From CAJPPJ01 sp963536495 (GTDB lineage Bacteria; Bacillota_I; Bacilli_A; RF39; UBA660), in assembly GCA_963536495.1 (NCBI GenBank), contig CAUTAF010000006.1, positions 1 to 64,000 of the forward strand: 64,000 nucleotides of DNA, in the 5' to 3' direction. Position 1 is the stretch's first letter, and the number at the start of each line of letters is the position of its first letter. The translations under genes and the position numbers were made by a program. Under the pieces are notes generated by a model. The model was not told where the DNA came from. It saw nothing but the letters and a program-made list of their open reading frames with translations, and made no database searches. Shown here in pieces: positions 35,254 through 45,143 of the stretch.

Positions 35254-36028
35254 TTTTAATATCTAACCTTTCATAAGGCATATTAATTTTTTCTTTTATA
35301 AATAAATCAATTATATATTTTCTTAAAAGTCTTTCAATATCATATTGTTCTTCAGATTTTGTTTCACATATAACTCTTATAGATTTATAATTAGTATCAA
35401 CTTTTGTAATTCCTAATATATTAGGTTTATCAACGATATTTTTATCTAATGTCTTATCAAATTTATCTAAGTTTTTTTCTAAAACATGAGTTATTTTTTC
35501 CATATCTTCTTCTATATCTACTAAAACATCTACTACTCCAAAACTATTATACATAGAACTATTAATAACTTTTGATATAAGCTTATTATTTATAATAAGA
35601 ACTGGTCCATCCCATTTTTTAATTTTTGTAGTTCTAAGAGTTATGTTTAAAACAGTTCCTTTAAAACCATCTACTTCTATTACATCACCTATAGAAAAAT
35701 AATCTTCTGTAATAATAGTAATACCAGTTATTATATCTTTTATAAAATCTTGAAATGCAAGCCCCATAACAGCTCCGGCAAGACCAAGACCAGCTACGAA
35801 ACCTCCAACATTAAAACCAAGAAATGCTAATATAGTTAAAATTATTAATATCAACACTAATATTTTTAATATATTTTTTATAAATCTATATATAGTTTCT
35901 CTTTTTTTATAATTTTTATCTTTTGTTCTAAGCATAATTTTTAATGCTTTTGTTATAATAAAATAAACTACTATATATATTGTTATAGGTAATAATATTT
36001 TAAATATATCATTAACAATAATTTTCAT
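35243..36028 (-). CDS. MscS-type small-conductance mechanosensitive channel
   Basis: The 261-residue protein has two or three N-terminal membrane helices, the pore-lining helix with FVAGLGLAGAVMGLAFQDFI (about 94-113), and the beta domain with YFSIGDVIEVDGFKGTVLNI. Such channels release solutes on hypo-osmotic shock. It starts four bases after parB and probably shares its transcript. Confidence 0.92.
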   Translation of the reverse strand: MKIIVNDIFKILLPITIYIVVYFIITKALKIMLRTKDKNYKKRETIYRFIKNILKILVLILIILTILAFLGFNVGGFVAGLGLAGAVMGLAFQDFIKDIITGITIITEDYFSIGDVIEVDGFKGTVLNITLRTTKIKKWDGPVLIINNKLISKVINSSMYNSFGVVDVLVDIEEDMEKITHVLEKNLDKFDKTLDKNIVDKPNILGITKVDTNYKSIRVICETKSEEQYDIERLLRKYIIDLFIKEKINMPYERLDIKNGR

Positions 36029-36032
36029 TAAA

Positions 36033-36911
36033 TTACTCCAATCCTATAATTTCTAAAATTCTTTCTAAATCATTTTTATTATTGAAATATATTTCTATTT
36101 TTTTATTTTTAATACTTATTTTTGTACCTAATTTATCTTCTAAACTTTCTTCAAAGTCTCTAAAAATTTCACTTTGTAATGTTGGTTTCTTAACAATTAC
36201 ATGTTTTTTTTCTAAACTAGCATCTTGAGATAATTTTTCTATTTCTCTTACACTTAAACCTTCATTTATTATTCTTTCTGCTAATTTTTCTACTTGTTCA
36301 TCATTAGACATCTTAGATAACACTCTTGCATGTCCTGCTGATATTTTTCCTAATCTAACATCTTTTTTTACTTTTTCATTTAAATTCAATAAACCTAACA
36401 TATTAGTAATATGACTTCTACTTTTTCCTAATTTTTTTGCTAGTTCTTCTTGTGTTAAAGACAATGATTTAATAAGTCCATCATAAGCTGATGCTTCTTC
36501 TATAGCATTTAAATTTTCTCTTTGTAAGTTTTCAAGTAATGCTATTTCCATCATTTCTTGATCAGTAAAATCTTTAATTATTGCTGGAATTGTAGTTTTA
36601 CCTGCCATTATAGAAGCTCTAACTCTTCTTTCCCCAGCTACTATTTCATAACCTTTAATTATACTTTTCTTAATAATTATTGGTTGAAAAACTCCATGTT
36701 CTTTTATTGATGCTGCTAATTCTTGAAGTTTTTCTTCATCAAATGTTTTTCTTGGTTGATATGGATTAGATCTTAACTCTGTAAGTTCTATTTCTTTTAT
36801 TTCATTTTTTGGTGTCTTTTCAGTTATTTCTTTTTCTACTACATTAAAATCTAATGTATCTCCAAATAAATCTTCTAACCCTTTACCTAATGCTTTTCTT
36901 TTAGTTTCCAT
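36033..36911 (-). CDS. parB: Chromosome partition protein ParB (Spo0J)
   Basis: It has KALGKGLEDLFGD at the start, the CTPase/ParB box with NPYQPR near 53 and GERRVRASIMAGKTTIPAI near 95, the helix-turn-helix LTQEELAKKLGKSRSHITNM near 150, and a C-terminal dimerisation region. It binds parS (two sites at 54380 and 54513) and loads SMC. The ATG at 36911 is taken; a TTG at 36920 is an alternative because AAGGAAGTGA lies just before it. Either start overlaps parA. Confidence 0.95.
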   Translation of the reverse strand: METKRKALGKGLEDLFGDTLDFNVVEKEITEKTPKNEIKEIELTELRSNPYQPRKTFDEEKLQELAASIKEHGVFQPIIIKKSIIKGYEIVAGERRVRASIMAGKTTIPAIIKDFTDQEMMEIALLENLQRENLNAIEEASAYDGLIKSLSLTQEELAKKLGKSRSHITNMLGLLNLNEKVKKDVRLGKISAGHARVLSKMSNDEQVEKLAERIINEGLSVREIEKLSQDASLEKKHVIVKKPTLQSEIFRDFEESLEDKLGTKISIKNKKIEIYFNNKNDLERILEIIGLE

Positions 36912-37686
36912 TTCTTTCAATCACTTCCTTCGCTAAATTTAAGTAAGCTTCTGTTCCCCTACATTTTGGATCATAATCTATAATTGGTTTCCCGTGACTA
37001 GGAGCTTCACTTAATTTTACCATTCTAGGTATTATTGTATTGTATACTTTTTCTTTAAAATACTTTCTTATATCTTCCACTACTTCAAATCCTAAAATAG
37101 TTCTAGAATCAAGCATAGTAAGAAGTACTCCTTCTATTGCTAAAGTAGGATTTATTGTTTTTTTAGCAATACTTATAGTATTTAAAATTTGTGTTATACC
37201 TTCTAGTGCATAAAATTCACATTGCACAGGAATTATAACTGAATTTGATGCCCCCATAGCATTTTTACTAAATACATCTAAAGATGGTGGACAATCAATA
37301 ATTATATAATCATATCTTTCTAAAATTTTAAATAATACATTTTTTAATTGTAAATTTTTATTAAAGTTTTGATCAATTTTTGCTTTTTCATCTAAAGCCA
37401 TAGATAATTTTGCTAAACTTATTAAAGAAGGTATTATATCTAATCTACTATAAGCTGTTTTTACTATTGCTTGTTCTACACTTACTTCTTCATTCATTAC
37501 TTCAAATATACTATTTTCTATATTTGATTTATCTATACCCAGACCTGTAGTAGCATTTCCTTGAGGATCAAAATCTATTAATAAAACTCGTTTGCCTAAA
37601 ATTGCTAATGAAGCTGCTAAATTAATACTTGTGGTTGTTTTACCTACACCACCCTTTTGATTTACTAACGATATTACTTTTGCCAT
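36901..37686 (-). CDS. parA: Chromosome partition ATPase ParA (Soj)
   Basis: The deviant Walker A NQKGGVGKTTTSINLAAS, LLIDFDPQGNATTGLG, and the Walker B IIIDCPPSLDVFSKNAM define ParA; 261 residues. In Bacillus it also inhibits DnaA. AGGAGG precedes the ATG. parA, parB and mscS form one transcript. Upstream, the minus strand shows TTGATA and A+T-rich -10 candidates but no single clear promoter. Confidence 0.96.
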   Translation of the reverse strand: MAKVISLVNQKGGVGKTTTSINLAASLAILGKRVLLIDFDPQGNATTGLGIDKSNIENSIFEVMNEEVSVEQAIVKTAYSRLDIIPSLISLAKLSMALDEKAKIDQNFNKNLQLKNVLFKILERYDYIIIDCPPSLDVFSKNAMGASNSVIIPVQCEFYALEGITQILNTISIAKKTINPTLAIEGVLLTMLDSRTILGFEVVEDIRKYFKEKVYNTIIPRMVKLSEAPSHGKPIIDYDPKCRGTEAYLNLAKEVIERNGN

Positions 37687-37762
37687 TAATCCTCCTAGAA
37701 TTTAAACTATAAAATTTATATATATATAATATCAAAAAAAATATAATAAATATAGTTCTTAA

Positions 37763-37788
37763 AGAAAAAACACTTTAAATAAGTGTTT
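37763..37788 (-). terminator. Terminator after noc
   Basis: An 8-bp stem AAACACTT / AAGTGTTT (37768-37775 with 37781-37788) with a 5-base loop is followed by six T on the minus strand. It overlaps the noc stop codon. Confidence 0.75.
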
Positions 37789-39232
37789 AATTTTTTTTTA
37801 TTTCTAGTGTCAATTCTAAGTGATCTTGATAAGTTTTTCTTATTTCTTTTACTTCTATTCCTCTAGCTTTCAAATTATTTATAACATTTCCTATACCAAT
37901 AAGTGCTAATTTTAAATCTTGAGAATTAATTAAATTTTTTGTGTTTTCATTTGGTTCTATAGAAGTATTATTTTCTACACCAATTTCTTGATTAGTTGGT
38001 AATATCATTCCACCAGTTTGACTTATTAAAACATCGTCATTTGAAACATTATTTAAAATTGGTTCATTATTATCAATAACTTTTTCTTCTAAATTGTTAT
38101 CTGATTTATTTTTTAATTCTTCATTCATTACTAATTCATTGTTAGAATTATTATTTAATATATAAGCTGGTACTTTAATAGGTTCTATTTTAGCTATAAC
38201 ATTTTCTTTCACTTCTTCTACAGGTTTTCCAGCTAAAAGACCTTCTCCAAGAATTTCTTCTCCTGTTATAGTTTGTTTTATTTCGTTATTAAAATCAACT
38301 TTCTTAAATCTATCAAAATTTAATTCTGAAGAAGAATTTTCTTCTAAATTATTACTAACAGGTTCTTCTACTATATCGTTTTTTAATACTTGATTATTAT
38401 TTGTTTCAGTATTATTAGAAGGCATTGAAATATTAAATGGCATTTCTTGATTATAAGTTAAATTTTGATTTTCAACTACTTCATTAGAAGCTAAATTAAA
38501 TGGTTGATTATTAACAAGTTCTTGATTTTTTACTCCTAAATTTTTATTTATATTTCCATCATATAAAAAATTTTGATTTATTTCTTTATTAACAAAGTTT
38601 GAATTATTTATTTCATTATTCATATTATTACCTTCATTTTCTTTTTTAATCATTTCATCTAAGATTCTAACAGGTATCTTTTTAGTTATTATTTCATTTA
38701 ATAAAGATTTTTGTTTTTCTACATCTTGAATAGTTAATAAAGATCTTGCATGTCTTTCTGAAATTTCAGAATTAAGTAGTGCTTCTTGAACTTCTTCTGG
38801 TAATGTTAAAAGTCTTAATTTATTTGATATTGCAGATTGACTTTTTCCCATAGTTTTTGCTAACTCTTCTTGAGTAATATTATCTAAACTTAAAATAGTT
38901 TGATATGTTCTAGCTTCTTCTATCGGAGTTAAATCTTGTCTTTGAATATTTTCAAGTAAAGCTTGTTTTGATGTTTCTTTATCATCGAGATTTCTAACTA
39001 TAGCTGGTATTGTTGTCTTACCTGCTATTGTAGATGCTTTATATCTTCTTTCTCCTGCTATTATTTCATATTTATTATTAACTATTGGTCTTACTATTAT
39101 AGGTTGAATTACGCCATGTTCTTTAATAGATAATGCTAATTCATCAAGAGCTTGATCTTTAAAAACTTCTCTTGGTTGAAAACGATTAGGAATAATATCA
39201 TCAATACTAAGATTAATTACTTGTTCATTCAT
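37787..39232 (-). CDS. noc: Noc-like nucleoid occlusion protein with a long Asn-rich linker
   Basis: Residues 1-200 are a ParB-family core: PNRFQPREVF, GVIQPIIVRP, GERRYKASTIAGKTTIPAIV, then QEELAKTMGKSQSAISNKLR with LTLPEEVQEAL and ISERHARSLL. The LRLLTLPEEVQEAL / ISERHAR wording is closer to Noc than to ParB. Residues of about 205-430 are low-complexity Asn/Glu/Val-rich, and the last 40 (LKLALIGIGNVINNLKARG onward) are a compact domain. At 481 residues it is far longer than Bacillus Noc (about 283) and lacks that protein's N-terminal amphipathic membrane helix. A perfect Noc-type target lies in recR. Confidence 0.85.
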   Translation of the reverse strand: MNEQVINLSIDDIIPNRFQPREVFKDQALDELALSIKEHGVIQPIIVRPIVNNKYEIIAGERRYKASTIAGKTTIPAIVRNLDDKETSKQALLENIQRQDLTPIEEARTYQTILSLDNITQEELAKTMGKSQSAISNKLRLLTLPEEVQEALLNSEISERHARSLLTIQDVEKQKSLLNEIITKKIPVRILDEMIKKENEGNNMNNEINNSNFVNKEINQNFLYDGNINKNLGVKNQELVNNQPFNLASNEVVENQNLTYNQEMPFNISMPSNNTETNNNQVLKNDIVEEPVSNNLEENSSSELNFDRFKKVDFNNEIKQTITGEEILGEGLLAGKPVEEVKENVIAKIEPIKVPAYILNNNSNNELVMNEELKNKSDNNLEEKVIDNNEPILNNVSNDDVLISQTGGMILPTNQEIGVENNTSIEPNENTKNLINSQDLKLALIGIGNVINNLKARGIEVKEIRKTYQDHLELTLEIKKN

Positions 39233-39304
39233 AAATGACCCCTTTTTATTTTATTCTATTATTTATTATATAACACTTTCAATTTTTATAAAAGTTTTTT
39301 GATA

Positions 39305-39338
39305 TTAAAAAAGATTTAAAATTAAATTTAAATCTTTT
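39305..39338 (-). terminator. Terminator after rsmG
   Basis: A 12-bp stem AAAAGATTTAAA / TTTAAATCTTTT (39309-39320 with 39327-39338) is followed by six T on the minus strand and overlaps the rsmG stop. Confidence 0.8.
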
Positions 39339-40011
39339 ACAATACTTGTTTCTTTATTAATGTATATTTTCTTGGATATTTATTATTATGTTTTTCTTTT
39401 GTAAATACAATTATATTTCTTATATCTTTAGTTATAGGAAGAAGATATTCTTCTTGTTTTTCTATTTTTAAATTTAAATTATCTAATAAATTTTTACTAA
39501 TTTCTTCTTTTCTTCCTCTCATTAATACCAATTCTTTTTGATATACATTATATGAAAGTTCTGCTAAATAAGAAATACTACCTACTGCTCTTGCTATTAC
39601 AACATCACTTTTTATAGATAATTCTTCTATTCTAGAATGTATTGCAGTTATATTTTTTAAATCTAACATTTTTATTACATCATTTAAAAATTTTATTTTT
39701 TTATTATTAGAATCAACTAAAAATATTTTTAAATCAGGAAAAAATATTTTCAAAACAACTCCTGGAAATCCAGCTCCTGTTCCTATATCAGCAAGACTTT
39801 CAATTTTTTTAAAATCATAATATTTAGAAATAATTATTGAATCATAAAAATGTTTTAAATATATATCTTCATCTGTTATAAGAGCTGTTAAATTATATAA
39901 TTTGTTTTGTTCTTGTAAATATTTTTTATATTTATTTAATTTATCTATTTGTTCTTGAGTAATTGATATATTATTTTTTTCTAATTCTTTTAAAAATTCA
40001 TTTTCTTTCAT
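39337..40011 (-). CDS. rsmG: 16S rRNA (guanine527-N7)-methyltransferase
   Basis: LADIGTGAGFPGVVLKIFFP is the SAM-binding motif I, VDSNNKKIKFLND follows, and RAVGSISYLAELS is a family segment; 224 residues. It methylates G527 in the 530 loop. The start overlaps mnmG by 14 bases, the usual gidA-gidB arrangement. Confidence 0.95.
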   Translation of the reverse strand: MKENEFLKELEKNNISITQEQIDKLNKYKKYLQEQNKLYNLTALITDEDIYLKHFYDSIIISKYYDFKKIESLADIGTGAGFPGVVLKIFFPDLKIFLVDSNNKKIKFLNDVIKMLDLKNITAIHSRIEELSIKSDVVIARAVGSISYLAELSYNVYQKELVLMRGRKEEISKNLLDNLNLKIEKQEEYLLPITKDIRNIIVFTKEKHNNKYPRKYTLIKKQVL

Positions 40012-41866
40012 TTTTAATCCCTTTTAAATATATTTGAACTTTCATAATATCATTAAGATTAACACCACTAATTCTTAATGCTTGACCTAAATTAACCGGA
40101 TTTATACTATTAAGTTTTTCTGTTGCTTCTGAACTTAAATTACTTATATCTTTGTAATTAATATTTTCTGGTATTTTTATATTTTCATAAACATTCATTT
40201 TATCTATTTCTTTTTGTTCTTTTGCTATATAACCAGCATATTTAATATCAGTTTCTACTACTTGCATTACTACTTTTTGATAAGTATTTTTTAAAAATTT
40301 AGTTAAATTTTCTATTTTTATTTCAGGTCTTTTTAATAAATCATATAATTTTATTCCATCGTATATTTTAACTGAGGATAAAGATTCTAAAAACTTATTA
40401 TTTTCTTCATTTGGTACAAGTTTTATAGTTTGTAATTCTTCGATTAAACTTTTTTGTTCTTTTTTCTTCTTTTCAAATAAAAGATAATCTTCTTTTGTTA
40501 CTAAACCTACTTTTTTACCATATTCTCTTAATCTAAAATCAGCATTATCATCTCTTAAAATAAGTCTATATTCCGCTCTTGAAGTTAATAATCTATATGG
40601 ATCTATAACACCTTTTGTTACTAAATCATCTATTAATACTCCAATATATGCTTCATCTCTTTTTAAGATTAAAGGTTCTTCTCCTCTTAATTTTAAAGAT
40701 GCATTTATTCCTGCTATTAGACCTTGACACGCCGCTTCTTCATATCCACTAGTTCCATTTATTTGACCTGCTGTGTATAAGTTTTCTATTATTTTTGTTT
40801 CTAAACTAGGTTTTATTTGTAATGAATCAACTGCATCATATTCTATTGCATAAGCATACTTTTTAACTACACAATTTTCAAGTCCAGGTAATGTTCTTAT
40901 CATTTTATCTTGAACATCTATTGGCATACTACTAGAAAATCCTTGGACATATATATCATCTGTATATTTACTTTCAGGTTCTAAAAATACTTGATGAGAT
41001 TCTTTATCTTTAAATCTAACTATTTTATCTTCGATAGAAGGACAATATCTAGGTCCAACTCCTTCTACTATTCCTCCATACATACTAGATTTTTCTAAAT
41101 TAGCATTAATAATATCGTGAGTATCTTTATTGGTATAGATTAAATAACACGGAAGTTGTTTTTCTGTATCATAAACTTTATCATAATTTGAATAAGAAAA
41201 ATGCCATATTTCATCATCTCCTGGTTGTCTTTCACCTTTTGAAAAATCTATTGAATCTCTTGCTATTCTTGGTGGTGTACCTGTTTTTAATCTCTTTATA
41301 TTAAAACCTAATTCTTTTAAATTATCGCTTAATGTTAAAGATGGTTTTTCTCCATGTGGTCCTTCTTGAGTTTTATCCATTCCTCTTAATATAACAGCTT
41401 TCATATATGTTCCAGTAGTAACTATTACTATATCAGAATATATATTTTCACCAGTTTCTGTAACTATACCTTTTACTTTTTTATCTTCAACTATTATAGA
41501 AGCAACCATAGCTTCTTTTATCTCTAAATTTTCTTGATTAACTAAAGTATTTAGCATTTCTTTATGATATATTTTTTTATCTGCTTGAGCTCTTAAAGAT
41601 CTAACTGCTGGTCCTTTTTTAGTATTTAACATTTTCATTTGAAGTTGGCTTTTATCGATATTTTTAGCCATTTCTCCACCTAAAGCATCAATTTCTTTAA
41701 CAACTATTCCTTTTGCTGGTCCTCCAATTGATGGATTACAAGGCATATCAGCTATATTATCTATATTACTTGTTATAAGTAATGTTTTATTATTTGTTCT
41801 TGCACAAGAAAGAGCAGCTTCACATCCAGCATGTCCTCCTCCTATTACTATCACATCATATTTCAT
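39998..41866 (-). CDS. mnmG: tRNA uridine-5-carboxymethylaminomethyl modification enzyme MnmG
   Basis: It has the FAD-binding VIVIGGGHAGCEAALSCART at the start, PCNPSIGGPAKGIVVKEIDA near 42-61, the KTGTPPRIARDSIDFSKGE block, and the C-terminal tRNA-binding domain. 622 residues. Acts with MnmE on the wobble uridine of several tRNAs. It follows mnmE after one base. Confidence 0.97.
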   Translation of the reverse strand: MKYDVIVIGGGHAGCEAALSCARTNNKTLLITSNIDNIADMPCNPSIGGPAKGIVVKEIDALGGEMAKNIDKSQLQMKMLNTKKGPAVRSLRAQADKKIYHKEMLNTLVNQENLEIKEAMVASIIVEDKKVKGIVTETGENIYSDIVIVTTGTYMKAVILRGMDKTQEGPHGEKPSLTLSDNLKELGFNIKRLKTGTPPRIARDSIDFSKGERQPGDDEIWHFSYSNYDKVYDTEKQLPCYLIYTNKDTHDIINANLEKSSMYGGIVEGVGPRYCPSIEDKIVRFKDKESHQVFLEPESKYTDDIYVQGFSSSMPIDVQDKMIRTLPGLENCVVKKYAYAIEYDAVDSLQIKPSLETKIIENLYTAGQINGTSGYEEAACQGLIAGINASLKLRGEEPLILKRDEAYIGVLIDDLVTKGVIDPYRLLTSRAEYRLILRDDNADFRLREYGKKVGLVTKEDYLLFEKKKKEQKSLIEELQTIKLVPNEENNKFLESLSSVKIYDGIKLYDLLKRPEIKIENLTKFLKNTYQKVVMQVVETDIKYAGYIAKEQKEIDKMNVYENIKIPENINYKDISNLSSEATEKLNSINPVNLGQALRISGVNLNDIMKVQIYLKGIKNERK

Positions 41867-41867
41867 A

Positions 41868-43217
41868 TTATTTACCTACACAAAATCTTTCAAAAATTCT
41901 ATCAATAACATCAAGTTTACTTCCTTCACCTAACATTTCTGATAATTTTTCATATATATTTTTTAAATCAAATTCTATTAAATCAATAGGATCATTATTA
42001 TCAAGTGCTTTTTTTACATCTTCTAATATAACTAAAGCTTCTTTTACTAAATTTATTTGTCTTGCATTAGTTAAAATCATCAAATCACTAGAATTTAATG
42101 TACCTAAATTAAATAATTCTATTATTTTATCTTTTAATATATCAATTTTTTCTTTTTCAATAGTATTGATATATATAACATTTTTTAAATTTAAATAACT
42201 TATATCTAATTTATTTTCTAAATCGGTTTTATTAATTACCACAATTCTTTTTTTATTATTAGATTTTTCAATTAAATCTTTATCATAAGGAGTTAATTCT
42301 TCATTATTATTAAGAACTAAAATAACTAAATTTGCTTCTTCTATTTGTTTTAATGATTTATCTACTCCATATTTTTCAACTATATCTTCAGTTTCTCTTA
42401 TACCTGCTGTATCTATTAAATTAAATGTTACTCCATCTATTACTATACTACCTTCTACTAAATCTCTAGTTGTTCCAGGAATATTTGTAACAATAGCTTT
42501 ATCATAATCAAGAAGTGCATTTAATATAGAACTTTTACCTACATTTGGTCTTCCTATTATAGCAGTTTTTATACCCGCTTTTATTATTTCACCATCTACA
42601 CTATTTCTTAAAATATTTTTTAAAGAGTTTTCTATATAATTAACCTCTTTTTTTATATTTTCATTAGTTGTTACATAAATATCAGTATATTCTGGATAAT
42701 CAATATTAACTGCTATATCAGAAATAATATTTAATAAATTATCTTTAAAACCTTTTATTAATTGACTAAGTTTACCACTTACTTTATTTATTGATATTTT
42801 TCTATTTAATTCACTATCTGATTTTAATAGTTCATTTATTCCTTCTGCTTCTATTAAATCAATTCTTCCATTTAAATATGCTCTTTTAGTAAATTCGCCT
42901 TTTTCTGCTAATCTTGCTCCTTTAAGCATTATTAATTCTAAGATTTTTTTAGTAGTTGCAATACCGCCATGACAAGATATTTCAACTATATCTTCTAATG
43001 TATAAGTCTTTGGACTTTTCATAACCGTTATTAACACTTCATCTATAATATCTTCTTCATTTTTTATAAAACCATATACTACTCTATGACTTTCTACCTT
43101 TGTTAAATCACGACTAAAGATGCTATCAACTATACTAATAGCATCTTTTCCGCTAAGCCTAATTATAGATATTGCACCTTCTCCAAGAGCAGTTGATATT
43201 GCAACAATTGTATCCAT
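41868..43217 (-). CDS. mnmE: tRNA modification GTPase MnmE
   Basis: The N-terminal IVAISTALGEGAISIIRLSG and the tetrahydrofolate-binding region come first. The GTPase domain has GRPNVGKSSILNALL, the switch TNIPGTTRD, DTAGIRETED and NKTD. It ends in the C-terminal FCVGK that supplies the catalytic Cys. Length 449. Confidence 0.97.
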   Translation of the reverse strand: MDTIVAISTALGEGAISIIRLSGKDAISIVDSIFSRDLTKVESHRVVYGFIKNEEDIIDEVLITVMKSPKTYTLEDIVEISCHGGIATTKKILELIMLKGARLAEKGEFTKRAYLNGRIDLIEAEGINELLKSDSELNRKISINKVSGKLSQLIKGFKDNLLNIISDIAVNIDYPEYTDIYVTTNENIKKEVNYIENSLKNILRNSVDGEIIKAGIKTAIIGRPNVGKSSILNALLDYDKAIVTNIPGTTRDLVEGSIVIDGVTFNLIDTAGIRETEDIVEKYGVDKSLKQIEEANLVILVLNNNEELTPYDKDLIEKSNNKKRIVVINKTDLENKLDISYLNLKNVIYINTIEKEKIDILKDKIIELFNLGTLNSSDLMILTNARQINLVKEALVILEDVKKALDNNDPIDLIEFDLKNIYEKLSEMLGEGSKLDVIDRIFERFCVGK

Positions 43218-43230
43218 TATTCCTCCTATA

Positions 43231-43262
43231 AAAAGAAAAGAGTTTTAAGACTCTCTTTTTTT
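43231..43262 (-). terminator. Hairpin between jag and mnmE
   Basis: AGAGT / ACTCT (43239-43243 with 43250-43254), extendable by A:T pairs around a bulged C, is followed on the minus strand by TTTTCTTTTT. It overlaps the jag stop and may stop or weaken transcription into mnmE. Confidence 0.5.
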
Positions 43263-43859
43263 AATAACAACATATCTATTTGGTTCTTCCCCAGAACTTT
43301 CTGTAACTATATTTTTAAAATTAGATAATGCATTATGAACTATACGTCTTTCATAAGAATTCATTGGATCTAAATTTACTTCTATTCCTGTTTTTAATAC
43401 TTCTTTAGCTACATTTTTAGCTAAAAATATTAATTTTTTTTCTTTATGTTTCTTATAATTTGAAACATCTAATACAAATTTAAATTCATTTAATTCATTA
43501 TTTTTTAAATATTTAACAATTATAGTAGTTAAAGCTTTTAAATTTTTTGAATTTTTACCTATTATTAGACTATCATTATCTGTTTTTAAATTAATATAAA
43601 ATGTATTATTTTTATAATAAGTATCTATATTTATTATATTTATAGACATGTCATTTAATATATTTTTTATTTTTTCTATTAAATCTTCTTCTATTTCTAT
43701 TTTCTTAATAATTGATAATTCTATTTTTTTTGTTTTAAATAACCCTGTTTTTATTTCTTTTTCATAAAAAATCACATCATCTTTATTAACATTTAATTCA
43801 TATAAAGCTAAATTTAATAAATCTTCTTTATTTTTTCCTATATAAATACTTTTTTTCAT
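43245..43859 (-). CDS. jag: RNA-binding protein Jag/KhpB (Jag-N, KH and R3H domains)
   Basis: The N-terminal Jag domain (DLLNLALYELNVNKDDVIFY, GLFKTKKIEL) is followed by a KH-like domain with LIIGKNSKNLKALTTII and an R3H end with YERRIVHNALSNF and EEPNRYVVI. 204 residues. It binds RNA with KhpA and influences cell division and elongation in Gram-positives. Its ATG overlaps the yidC stop (TAATG). Confidence 0.93.
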   Translation of the reverse strand: MKKSIYIGKNKEDLLNLALYELNVNKDDVIFYEKEIKTGLFKTKKIELSIIKKIEIEEDLIEKIKNILNDMSINIINIDTYYKNNTFYINLKTDNDSLIIGKNSKNLKALTTIIVKYLKNNELNEFKFVLDVSNYKKHKEKKLIFLAKNVAKEVLKTGIEVNLDPMNSYERRIVHNALSNFKNIVTESSGEEPNRYVVIKKRES

Positions 43860-44794
43860 TATTTCACCTCAGCTTTTTTATTTATTATATAACTTTGTAG
43901 AAAAGCAAATCCACTTTGAATTATCCAATATATGTTAAGGGCAGCTGGTGATACTAAAGACATAAATCCTATTATTAAAGGCATAACTATAAATAATGTA
44001 TTCATGCTTTGTAATGCTTCTTTATTTGTAGAAGTTAATTCTGCAACTTTTAAACTAAAATATGTAATAACTACATTTAATATTACCAATAATATATATA
44101 TATATTTTCCAGTATTAAAAGCTGTAATTGGAGAAGTTCCTAATTGAAATGTTAAAAATGTACTTTCAAATACAGCGGGTGTTCTCATTATAGATTCATA
44201 AAAAGCTATAAATATAACTGCAGTTAATACTCCTGATGCTATACTACTAAGAGGATTTAAATTATATTTTTTATATATAAGAGCTTGTTCTCTAGTTTTA
44301 TTCATTATTGAAGTTTGATCAGTTTTTCCACTATATTTTGTTTCTAATTTAGCTAATTCAGGTTGAATTTCTTTCATTATTTTATTTTGTTTTATTTGGG
44401 CTATTGTAATTGGTAAAGTTATTAATTTTAAAATTAAAGTTACAATAATTATTGATAAACCATAATTTTTAATAATTTTTCCTAATTGAACCAATAAAAC
44501 AACTAATGGTTTTATAAAAAAACTATCCCATAAACCATTATATTTACCTTTAAACAACATATACTCACTACATTTTGGTAGTTTTGATATATCAACTTTT
44601 TCTTTATATTTATTATATATTTTTATACTTTCTTTATCTTCCGGTTGACAAACTATATTTTCAGTTAATTGTTGTTTAGTAACAGGATTAGTAATTATTG
44701 TTTTATTTTCCTTTAGTGGTTTTACACAAGCTGTTAGTAAAAACAAACATAAAACTAAAAATCCTAATAATTTTATTTTTTTGTTATTGAACAT
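43859..44794 (-). CDS. yidC: Membrane protein insertase YidC (lipoprotein form)
   Basis: The N-terminus is a lipoprotein signal with lipobox LLTAC (Cys23), then five membrane segments. The first conserved one starts at LGKIIKNYGLSIIIVTLILK, the cytoplasmic hairpin is rich in Lys/Gln (IAQIKQNKIMKEIQPEL), and the end holds PAALNIYWIIQSGFAFLQS. 311 residues, the Gram-positive SpoIIIJ size. It inserts membrane proteins alone or with SecY. It overlaps rnpA by 11 bases. Confidence 0.96.
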   Translation of the reverse strand: MFNNKKIKLLGFLVLCLFLLTACVKPLKENKTIITNPVTKQQLTENIVCQPEDKESIKIYNKYKEKVDISKLPKCSEYMLFKGKYNGLWDSFFIKPLVVLLVQLGKIIKNYGLSIIIVTLILKLITLPITIAQIKQNKIMKEIQPELAKLETKYSGKTDQTSIMNKTREQALIYKKYNLNPLSSIASGVLTAVIFIAFYESIMRTPAVFESTFLTFQLGTSPITAFNTGKYIYILLVILNVVITYFSLKVAELTSTNKEALQSMNTLFIVMPLIIGFMSLVSPAALNIYWIIQSGFAFLQSYIINKKAEVK

Positions 44795-45131
44795 TATTAT
44801 TTCCTTTCAACTTATTTATTACATTTAAAAATAAGTCATCTAATTTTGAAAAAGATACATCATTAATCTCTTTCTTTATTATTATAATATATTCTTCTCC
44901 ATTTTTATATAAACTTTTATGTTTATATATAATTTCTCTTAATTGTCTTTTTATTTTGTTACGCAAAAAAGCTTTACCTACTTTTTTACCTATAGATAAA
45001 CCAAAACGATAGAAATTTTCGTTATGATTATCTATATAATATATAGTAAAGCAACTTTCTTTTATATATTTACCTTTTTTTATTACCTTCAAGAAATCTT
45101 CATTTTTCTTGATAGTATTTATTTTTTTCAT
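44784..45131 (-). CDS. rnpA: Ribonuclease P protein component
   Basis: The small basic protein of 115 residues has FYRFGLSIGKKVGKAFLRNK followed by IKRQLREI, the RNR-type motif that binds RNase P RNA. It removes 5' leaders from tRNA precursors. It starts 12 bases after rpmH in the standard rpmH-rnpA order. Confidence 0.94.
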   Translation of the reverse strand: MKKINTIKKNEDFLKVIKKGKYIKESCFTIYYIDNHNENFYRFGLSIGKKVGKAFLRNKIKRQLREIIYKHKSLYKNGEEYIIIIKKEINDVSFSKLDDLFLNVINKLKGNNNVQ

Positions 45132-45143
45132 ATATTAAACTAC

